Of a stretch of 12,445 nucleotides of DNA, positions 7,189 through 12,445 are shown piece after piece. Origin of the DNA: Deltaproteobacteria bacterium (GTDB taxonomy: Bacteria; Desulfobacterota; Desulfobulbia; Desulfobulbales; BM004); assembly GCA_019313095.1 (NCBI GenBank), contig JAFDBU010000020.1:1-12445 (forward strand), given 5' to 3'. A program made the translations under genes and the position numbers. Each line of letters begins with the position of its first letter. The first letter of the stretch is position 1. The notes beneath the pieces were generated by a model. That model made no database searches, was not told where the DNA came from, and worked only from the letters and a program-made list of their open reading frames with translations.

Positions 7189-8292
7189 ATGGAATGGCTC
7201 AATACATACAGGGACGGCGAGGTTGCCGGAAAACTTGCAGCATTGCTAAAAGAAATGGATGGGCTGCCCGCTGTTCGCTTTATGGAGGTGTGCGGCACAC
7301 ACACTGTATCCATCTGCCGTCATGGGGTCAGGGAGCTGCTGCCTCCTGAAATTACTCTTACATCAGGACCCGGCTGCCCTGTCTGTGTCACAGCCACAGC
7401 TGATATCGATACCTTTATCAAGGGTGCAGAGCTGGAAGGCTCAATTATTACAACCTTTGGGGATCTCCTTCGGGTCCCGGGTTCCAGCTCCTCCCTGCAG
7501 GGTGCCAGGGCAGAGGGAGCTGATATCAGGATTGTCTACTCCTCCCTTGATGCCCTTGAGGTTGCCAGGCAGAATCCTGGACGCCAGGTGATTTTTCTCG
7601 GGGTGGGATTTGAAACCACAACCCCGACAGTAGCAGCGGCTATTCTCACCGCGGAACAGGAAGAACTTCAGAATTTTTCGGTCATCTCATCGCACAAGGT
7701 GATGCCACCTGCTCTGGACGCACTGCTGTCAGACCCGGATATTCAGATTGACGGTCTCATCTGTCCCGGCCATGTCTCCATCATGATCGGTGCCGATGCA
7801 TATGAACCTTTTGTAGAACGATATAAAATTCCTTGTGTAATTGCAGGTTTTGAACCAGTTGACATCCTTAAAGCAGTGCTGATGCTGGCTGAACAGGTTA
7901 AAACCGGCAAGCCTCAGGTTGAGATAGCCTATGACCGGGCCGTTACCAGAGAAGGCAACCGTCAGGCCATGAATGTCATGTATACGATATTTGAGCCGGC
8001 TGATGCACTCTGGCGGGGCTTGACGGTTATTCCCGGCAGCGGCCTGGAAATCCGGCCGGAATATGATTATTTCAATGCCAGGCAGCGTTTTGACTTAAGT
8101 ATCAAAGAGGCGAAGGATCCTGCCGGCTGCGCCTGCGGGGATGTTTTAAAATCCATCAAAACTCCGGCGGACTGTAAACTGTTCGGCAAGGCCTGTGTGC
8201 CGGAACATCCCATCGGCCCCTGCATGGTCTCAGGTGAAGGGGCCTGTGGCGCCTATTATAAATACCGGCAGACACCGGTGCAGCAGAAATGA
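7189..8292 (+). CDS. hypD: Hydrogenase maturation scaffold HypD
   Basis: HypD is the cytosolic Fe-S protein that, with HypC and HypE, assembles the Fe(CN)2CO group of [NiFe]-hydrogenases. The 367-residue length is normal. Visible signatures are MEVCGTHT with C35 and H38, GPGCPVCVT with C63 and C66, and the C-terminal cysteines of the [4Fe-4S] region: C314, C316, C329, C336, C345 and C353. It follows hypF by 72 AT-rich bases, which include an inverted repeat TTAACTT (7134-7140) and AAGTTAA (7155-7161). The ribosome binding site AAGGG lies nine bases upstream and is weak. In many genomes hypC lies directly before hypD and hypE after it. Here neither is present: the upstream gap is too short for hypC, and downstream there is only a repeat element. 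Confidence 0.97.
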   Translation: MEWLNTYRDGEVAGKLAALLKEMDGLPAVRFMEVCGTHTVSICRHGVRELLPPEITLTSGPGCPVCVTATADIDTFIKGAELEGSIITTFGDLLRVPGSSSSLQGARAEGADIRIVYSSLDALEVARQNPGRQVIFLGVGFETTTPTVAAAILTAEQEELQNFSVISSHKVMPPALDALLSDPDIQIDGLICPGHVSIMIGADAYEPFVERYKIPCVIAGFEPVDILKAVLMLAEQVKTGKPQVEIAYDRAVTREGNRQAMNVMYTIFEPADALWRGLTVIPGSGLEIRPEYDYFNARQRFDLSIKEAKDPAGCACGDVLKSIKTPADCKLFGKACVPEHPIGPCMVSGEGACGAYYKYRQTPVQQK

Positions 8293-8380
8293 TCTTCCCG
8301 AAAACCGGATATCTGAGGAAACGAATTAATAAAACATTTCGAAACCAGTGTTACTAAATCACTACTAAAAGCCGTTTTAC

Positions 8381-8589
8381 GCAGCCGAGCAGCGAAGAAA
8401 AAGGCGGAACAGCGCGAGGACTGCCCGAGCCACTGCAAGTGGTGAGTTTCGCAGCGCCCGGCTTTTTCAAGCAGAGGAGGGCAGTCACGCTTGCGTGACC
8501 AAGTGAACGGCTGCACTTTTTTGTTCGTTTTCTTTATGCAAGTTGTCAATCGTCGGCAGTTGTATATTTGCCGACAACGAAAATGAACA
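8381..8589. repeat. Structured intergenic element of nested inverted repeats
   Basis: The 412-base gap between hypD and the next gene holds a dense set of inverted repeats. Module one is bounded by GCAGCCG (8381-8387) and CGGCTGC (8508-8514). Inside it are GAAAAAG (8397-8403) with CTTTTTC (8462-8468), GACTGCCC (8419-8426) with GGGCAGTC (8479-8486), the hairpin CCACT-GCA-AGTGG (8430-8442) and the hairpin GTCACGC-TT-GCGTGAC (8484-8499). The last competes with the GACTGCCC pairing. Module two pairs TGTTCGTTTTC (8522-8532) with GAAAATGAACA (8579-8589), with one G-T, enclosing GTCGGCA (8552-8558) and TGCCGAC (8569-8575). The layout resembles dispersed intergenic repeats seen in many proteobacterial genomes, though I cannot name the family. 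A structured RNA is the alternative. Bases 8293-8380 and 8590-8704 show nothing recognisable. Confidence 0.6.
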
Positions 8590-8704
8590 GATATAAAAAT
8601 GATCATTTTGCTTTATTTATCGAAACAAGAGGATGACGATAGGCAATCACACAATGTTCTAAACAACTTACAATATTATATTTTTCAGTTATACAAATTG
8701 AGAT

Positions 8705-9559
8705 ATGTCCTTTGATTATACCGAAATAATTGATTTTCTGCCAGATGCCACTTTTGTGATTGACAACAGGGGTGTTGTGGTTGCCTGGAATAGGGCAATT
8801 GAAAAAATGACCGGCGTTTCTGCGACAGAAATTGTCGGCAAAGGAGATTTTGTTTATGCAGTTCCCTTTTACGGGAAGCAGAGACCAATTCTGATCGATC
8901 TGGTGGAAAACCGGAATCCCCAGCTCAGAAAACATTACGATGTCAAGGTGATAGACAATAAGACTCTGCATGCCGAAGCATTTGTTGCTTCGGCTTATGG
9001 AGGCAAAGGCGCCTATCTTTCAGGTCTGGCGGCACCCCTCTATGATAAGGATGAGAACTATGTGGGAGCTGTCGAATCCATTCGCGATATAAGCGACCAG
9101 AAGCAGGTCGAAGAGACTTTACGGCAACGCACCAGTATGCTTGAGGAGACCATTACGGCATTGAAAGTCCTGCTAAGAGAAAGCGCAGAAGCAAAAGAAG
9201 AACTGGAAAAGAAGGTGCTGGCAAATGTAAAAGAACTGATACTTCCTTTTATCAATGAACTTGAATCCACCTTGACCGAGAAATCGCAAAAGGTGTACCT
9301 CGAAACCATAAAAACTAATCTTTCGGAAATAACCTCCTCATTTTCAAAAAAACTTTCTTCGCATTATCATGGGCTGACCCCAAGGGAAATCCAGATCGCC
9401 GATTTTATCCGCCAGGGAAAATCCAACAAAGAGATGGCCTATCTCCTTAAAATTTCGGTCAGTGCTGTTGATTTCCATCGTCGCAACCTCCGCGAAAAAC
9501 TAGAAATCAAAGGGAAAAAAATAAACCTTCGCTCCTTCCTGCTTTCACACGTAGGTTAA
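8705..9559 (+). CDS. Orphan PAS-LuxR transcriptional regulator
   Basis: The 284-residue protein has an N-terminal PAS domain (about 4-128; FLPDATFVIDNRGVVVAWNRA at the start, GAVESIRDISDQKQVEE at the end). A helical, probably coiled-coil linker runs from about 130 to 218. A C-terminal LuxR/GerE-type helix-turn-helix spans about 223-284 (LTPREIQIADFIRQGKSNKEMA, then SVSAVDFHRRNLREKL). It has no receiver, kinase or membrane segment, so it is probably a one-component cytosolic sensor that dimerises through the linker. The ligand of the PAS domain is unknown; no cysteines are present. The ATG at 8705 has no clear ribosome binding site, but the PAS domain begins at once, so a later start would damage it. 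It is transcribed toward the prpE-like gene, which suggests, without proof, that it controls that gene. Confidence 0.92.
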   Translation: MSFDYTEIIDFLPDATFVIDNRGVVVAWNRAIEKMTGVSATEIVGKGDFVYAVPFYGKQRPILIDLVENRNPQLRKHYDVKVIDNKTLHAEAFVASAYGGKGAYLSGLAAPLYDKDENYVGAVESIRDISDQKQVEETLRQRTSMLEETITALKVLLRESAEAKEELEKKVLANVKELILPFINELESTLTEKSQKVYLETIKTNLSEITSSFSKKLSSHYHGLTPREIQIADFIRQGKSNKEMAYLLKISVSAVDFHRRNLREKLEIKGKKINLRSFLLSHVG

Positions 9560-9577
9560 ACCTACCTATAACCTACC
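9551..9577. promoter_or_regulatory. Inverted repeat plus direct repeat at the end of the PAS-LuxR gene
   Basis: GTAGGTT (9551-9557) and AACCTAC (9559-9565) form a 7-bp inverted repeat around one base and span the stop codon of the PAS-LuxR gene. AACCTACC is then repeated at 9570-9577, exactly 11 bases from its first copy at 9559-9566, so both copies face the same side of the helix. It has the look of an operator. LuxR/NarL-type proteins often bind short heptamers with a TACC core, so the adjacent regulator is a candidate binder; this is inference. Confidence 0.35.
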
Positions 9578-10019
9578 AAACTATCCATATTGATTTCTGC
9601 GTAATTTCCTTTATTCATGTAAGGTACAGAAACCTAAAATCGGAAGATTTACGTGGTGGGGTTGCAGGACATCCGGGACAGTGAGAATTCCGCCATGTTC
9701 AAGTAGGCTGAATATAAAATGTTGCAGGAAACCCGGAAATAGCCTGCCGGCAGGACCTGCGGAGTCTATTGCAGGCAGCTGAAAAAAACTCTCTTAATAA
9801 GATCATGTTTTTTAAAAATTTATATTTACATATCAAGACATATTTTTTGTGCAGTTTCTGGCCCCATGGGGTAAATTAGGTATTTCTACGTAAAAAGCTT
9901 GCCTTGTCTGCCACATTGTGGTAGTGAGGGCTAAAAAAATACCCCAATACGTTTAAGGGAAATGAGGGTTTAAATCGCCATATCTGGTTTTAACTAAAAA
10001 AAATAATTGGAGGGCCATA
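9560..10019 (+). other. 460-base leader region before the prpE-like gene
   Basis: No gene is recognised here. Visible elements are a direct repeat 60 bases apart (GTTGCAGGACATCCGG at 9661-9676 and GTTGCAGGAAACCCGG at 9721-9736), the perfect palindrome CCTGCCGGCAGG (9743-9754), CCTGC/GCAGG arms at 9756-9760 and 9771-9775, the palindrome CCCCATGGGG (9862-9871) and TACGTA (9887-9892). I could not find a convincing -35/-10 pair or a sigma-54 element. The end of the region holds the strong GGAGGG ribosome binding site of the prpE-like gene at 10009-10014. Confidence 0.5.
9908..9924. promoter_or_regulatory. Candidate operator palindrome upstream of the prpE-like gene
   Basis: CTGCCACATTGTGGTAG is a near-perfect 17-base palindrome centred on 9916. 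Its core CCACA-T-TGTGG is exact, and the flanks pair with one G-T. It lies about 95-110 bases before the start codon, where an activator or repressor could bind. No binder is identified; the PAS-LuxR protein encoded upstream is one candidate. Confidence 0.35.
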
Positions 10020-11915
10020 ATGGGTAGGTACAAGGAAATTTTTGCAAAAAGCGTTGAAGAGCCTGAAGCATTCTGGGGCAAGGCTGCGGAGGGTATTGAC
10101 TGGTATAAAACCTGGGATAAAGTCCTGGATGACTCTACTCCCCCATTCTATCGCTGGTTTGCAGGTGCAGAAATGAATACCTGCTATAATGCTGTAGATC
10201 GACACCTTGAGCGAGGCAGAGCAGACCAGGTGGCTATTATTTACGACAGTCCGGTGACAAACACCATTCAAAAGTTCACTTACCAGGAACTTCGTGACCT
10301 GGTGGCAACGTTTGCCGGAGTCCTCAAGGGGCAGGGTGTAAAAAAGGGAGATACGGTAATCATTTACATGCCCATGATCCCGCAGGCTGCCATTGCCATG
10401 CTGGCCTGTGCCCGTCTCGGCGCCATCCATTCCGTGGTTTTTGGGGGCTTTGCTGCAAACGAACTGGCTATCCGCATAGACCACTCCCAGCCCAAGGTGA
10501 TCGTTACCGCATCCGGCGCGGTGGAGGGGAAAAAACTCATTGAGTATAAACCGCTGCTTGACAAGGCCATTGAAATTGCCAAGCATACACCTGAGAAATG
10601 CATCATATACCAGCGGCCAATGGTTAAGGCACCTCTTAATCATGAGCGGGACCTTGACTGGGAAAAACTGGCCGCGGATGCCGAACCTGCAGAATGTGTC
10701 CCGGTAAAGGCAACTGACCCGCTCTATATTCTCTATACGTCAGGTACAACAGGCATGCCAAAAGGCGTGGTCAGGGACAATGGCGGCCATGCTGTAGCCC
10801 TCAACTGGAGTATGGAAAACATCTATGATGTGCGCGGCGGTGATGTATACTGGGCGGCCTCTGACGTAGGCTGGGTTGTCGGTCATTCGTATATAATCTA
10901 TGGCCCGCTCTTAAGAGGCTGCACCACCATTATTTACGAGGGTAAGCCCATCGGCACCCCTGATCCAGGCGCTTTCTGGCGGGTTATTTCCCAGCATGGC
11001 GTTAAAGTGCTTTTCACTGCTCCGACCGCCTTCAGGGCCATTAAAAAGGAAGATCCGGATGGCGCCTATTTCAAGGAATATGACCTTTCTGATTTTAAAT
11101 ATCTCTTTCTGGCCGGAGAAAGACTTGATCCTGACACCTACCACTGGGCCTGCAAAATGCTGCACCGCCCGGTCATAGATCACTGGTGGCAGACAGAAAC
11201 CGGCTGGGCCATTGCAGCAAACTGTATGGGTATTGAACAGATGCCGATCAAACCCGGTTCGCCGACTGTAGCAGTGCCTGGCTATGATGTCTGTATTCTT
11301 GATGACAGTGGCAAGGAACTTGGCCCCCACGAGGAAGGTAACGTGGTTGTCAAGCTGCCATTGCCGCCGGGTACCCTTCCCACGCTTTACAAGGATGATG
11401 AAAAGTTCCAGCGTTCTTATATGAGCAAGTTTCCGGGCTACTATGAAACCAGTGACGGCGGCTACCTGGATGAGGACGGCTACATCTTTGTTATGGGCCG
11501 CGTGGACGATGTTATCAATATCGCCGGCCATCGGCTGTCAACAGGAGCCATGGAGGAAGTTATCGCTACCCACCCAAGTGTAGCGGAATGTGCTGTTTTC
11601 GGTACCGACGACCAGCTCAAGGGCCAGCTGCCCGTTGGTCTGGTGGTCCTGAAGGCAGGTGCTGTTCAGGATCCCGATGAGCTCAAAACAGATCTGGTAA
11701 AAATGGTACGGAATCAGATAGGTCCTATTGCCTGCTACAAGGAGACATCTATAGTTGCCAGGCTGCCAAAGACCCGATCCGGAAAGATTCTGCGCGGCAC
11801 CATGCGTGCAATTGCCAATGGCAAGGAGTACCGCATGCCCTCTACCATTGACGACCCCACTACCCTGGATGAGATTACGGCGTCGCTCAAAGAATTGGGC
11901 TACCCCAAAAGATAA
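10020..11915 (+). CDS. prpE: Propionyl-CoA/acetyl-CoA synthetase (AMP-forming), PrpE-like
   Basis: The enzyme activates a short-chain fatty acid with ATP and CoA to acyl-CoA, AMP and PPi in the cytosol. The 631-residue protein has the acetyl-CoA synthetase N-terminal segment (EPEAFW near residue 14-19) and the P-loop-like YTSGTTGMPKG near 239-249. It also has the adenylate motif WWQTETGW near 388-395, the hinge region GRVDDVINIAGHRL near 494-507, and the C-terminal LPKTRSGKILR with K589, the lysine that protein acetylation blocks in this family. Overall length and features such as PPFYRWF near the N terminus and VVRDNGGHAVAL after the P-loop resemble E. coli PrpE (628 residues) more than Acs (652), so propionate is the preferred guess, but acetate cannot be excluded. 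GGAGGG is five bases before the ATG. sucC follows 92 bases downstream. Confidence 0.93.
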   Translation: MGRYKEIFAKSVEEPEAFWGKAAEGIDWYKTWDKVLDDSTPPFYRWFAGAEMNTCYNAVDRHLERGRADQVAIIYDSPVTNTIQKFTYQELRDLVATFAGVLKGQGVKKGDTVIIYMPMIPQAAIAMLACARLGAIHSVVFGGFAANELAIRIDHSQPKVIVTASGAVEGKKLIEYKPLLDKAIEIAKHTPEKCIIYQRPMVKAPLNHERDLDWEKLAADAEPAECVPVKATDPLYILYTSGTTGMPKGVVRDNGGHAVALNWSMENIYDVRGGDVYWAASDVGWVVGHSYIIYGPLLRGCTTIIYEGKPIGTPDPGAFWRVISQHGVKVLFTAPTAFRAIKKEDPDGAYFKEYDLSDFKYLFLAGERLDPDTYHWACKMLHRPVIDHWWQTETGWAIAANCMGIEQMPIKPGSPTVAVPGYDVCILDDSGKELGPHEEGNVVVKLPLPPGTLPTLYKDDEKFQRSYMSKFPGYYETSDGGYLDEDGYIFVMGRVDDVINIAGHRLSTGAMEEVIATHPSVAECAVFGTDDQLKGQLPVGLVVLKAGAVQDPDELKTDLVKMVRNQIGPIACYKETSIVARLPKTRSGKILRGTMRAIANGKEYRMPSTIDDPTTLDEITASLKELGYPKR

Positions 11916-11928
11916 AACACGCAGTAAG

Positions 11929-11967
11929 CCGAAAAGGGACGTTTATTCTGTATGCGTCCCTTTGCGG
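11929..11967 (+). terminator. Stem-loop between the prpE-like gene and sucC (possible weak terminator or processing site)
   Basis: CCGAAAAGGGACG (11929-11941) and CGTCCCTTTGCGG (11955-11967) pair over 13 positions with one mismatch, around a 13-base loop. The stem starts 14 bases after the prpE-like stop codon and ends 40 bases before the sucC ATG. What follows is TTATATATATACC rather than a uridine run, so complete intrinsic termination is doubtful. Partial termination or 3'-end protection that sets the prpE to sucC ratio is the more likely role, by inference. The downstream AT stretch could also hold a -10 box for sucC. Confidence 0.5.
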
Positions 11968-12007
11968 TTATATATATACCTACTGCCACGCAAGATGAGA
12001 GATCGGC

Positions 12008-12445
12008 ATGAAGATTCATGAGTACCAGGCCAAAGAACTGTTCCGCAATGCCAACATTCCTGTGCCGGCGGGCGAGGTGGCGTTTTCTGTCGATGAAGCA
12101 TGTACCACAGCTGAAAATCTGGGCTCTTATCCAGTGGTCATAAAGGCCCAGATCCATGCAGGTGGTCGCGGTAAGGGTGGCGGTGTCAAACTTGCCAACT
12201 CCCGTGAAGAGGTAAAAAATATTGCCTCTCATATCCTGAACATGAATCTGGTTACGCCTCAGACCGCTCCTGAGGGGAAACTCGTTAAGAAAATACTGGT
12301 GGAAGAAGGGCTCAATATTGCCCGGGAGTTATACCTATCTATTTTACCTGACAGGGCCACAGCTTCTATTGTGATTATGGCCAGCCAGGCCGGCGGCATG
12401 GATATCGAAGAGGTGGCAGCAAAAAGCCCGGAGAAAATTATCCGC
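12008..12445 (+). CDS. sucC: Succinyl-CoA synthetase (ADP-forming) beta subunit, N-terminal part
   Basis: The gene runs off the right edge after 146 codons; the full family length is about 385-390 residues. It begins MKIHEYQAKELFRNANIPVP, the standard SucC start, and continues with the ATP-grasp segment VVIKAQIHAGGRGKGGGVKLA at about 43-63, which binds nucleotide. SucC with SucD interconverts succinyl-CoA and succinate with ADP or GDP phosphorylation in the TCA cycle or the methylmalonyl-CoA pathway. A GATGAGAGA stretch about 8 bases upstream could be the ribosome binding site. It lies 92 bases downstream of the prpE-like gene in the same direction. Together they fit propionate or acetate metabolism. 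sucD is expected just beyond the window. Confidence 0.96.
   Translation, partial: MKIHEYQAKELFRNANIPVPAGEVAFSVDEACTTAENLGSYPVVIKAQIHAGGRGKGGGVKLANSREEVKNIASHILNMNLVTPQTAPEGKLVKKILVEEGLNIARELYLSILPDRATASIVIMASQAGGMDIEEVAAKSPEKIIR

Noticed and set aside
8256..8971. Two minus-strand open frames covering the hypD-regulator gap
   Set aside because: They run through the inverted-repeat element and into the PAS-LuxR gene. Their translations show no domain and look like read-through of repeat sequence.
9990..10643. 217-codon minus-strand open frame opposite the prpE-like gene
   Set aside because: It is antisense to a clearly coding stretch and has no family features or ribosome binding site I can support.
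10911..11531. 206-codon minus-strand open frame opposite the prpE-like gene
   Set aside because: It is a shadow of the conserved acyl-CoA synthetase core with no recognisable domain.
11755..12021. 88-codon plus-strand open frame spanning the end of the prpE-like gene and the gap to sucC
   Set aside because: It is out of frame with the conserved C terminus of the synthetase and has Arg/Pro-rich, low-complexity content typical of a shadow frame.

Overview
The window looks like chromosomal DNA from an anaerobic, hydrogen-metabolising Gram-negative bacterium, most likely a deltaproteobacterium (Desulfobacterota, for example a sulfate reducer). This placement is an inference. It rests on the gene mix: a sigma-54 activator with a cysteine-bearing PAS domain, hydrogenase maturation genes hypB, hypF and hypD, an orphan PAS-LuxR regulator, a PrpE-type acyl-CoA synthetase and a succinyl-CoA synthetase gene. 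No phage, plasmid, CRISPR, rRNA or tRNA gene was recognised.

Left region (1-2000). The first 35 codons of an exported protein run off the left edge on the minus strand. A long AT-rich divergent region separates it from a sigma-54-dependent activator on the plus strand. That region holds a well-formed -24/-12 sigma-54 promoter facing the exported gene. About 100 bases further upstream of the promoter lies a cluster of ATGTG(G)TTA motifs, including a 10-bp inverted repeat. This is the layout expected of an activator controlling its divergent neighbour.

Middle-left (2000-4100). Three unlinked single genes follow: dtd (D-aminoacyl-tRNA deacylase), a convergent DUF1992 gene with a probable near-leaderless promoter, and a periplasmic DUF4124 plus retropepsin-like protein.

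Centre (4030-8300). A sigma-70-type promoter precedes hypB, which overlaps hypF by 40 bases. hypD follows after 72 bases. HypF makes the cyanide ligand precursor for [NiFe]-hydrogenase, HypD is the scaffold for Fe(CN)2CO assembly, and HypB is the nickel-insertion GTPase. hypA, hypC and hypE are not here and must be encoded elsewhere if the pathway is complete. About 210 bases of nested inverted repeats lie downstream of hypD.

Right region (8700-12445). A PAS-LuxR regulator without a receiver domain is followed by a 460-base leader rich in small repeats. Then come a PrpE-like propionyl/acetyl-CoA synthetase, a 13-bp stem-loop, and the start of sucC. PrpE and succinyl-CoA synthetase can work together in the methylmalonyl-CoA route (propionate to propionyl-CoA to succinyl-CoA to succinate) or in acetate oxidation. 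The PAS-LuxR protein is the natural candidate regulator, but this is inferred from position only.

I did not find a convincing new multi-gene system. The best leads are the sigma-54 circuit with the Cys-rich PAS sensor, the structured repeat behind hypD, and the PAS-LuxR/prpE/sucC region.
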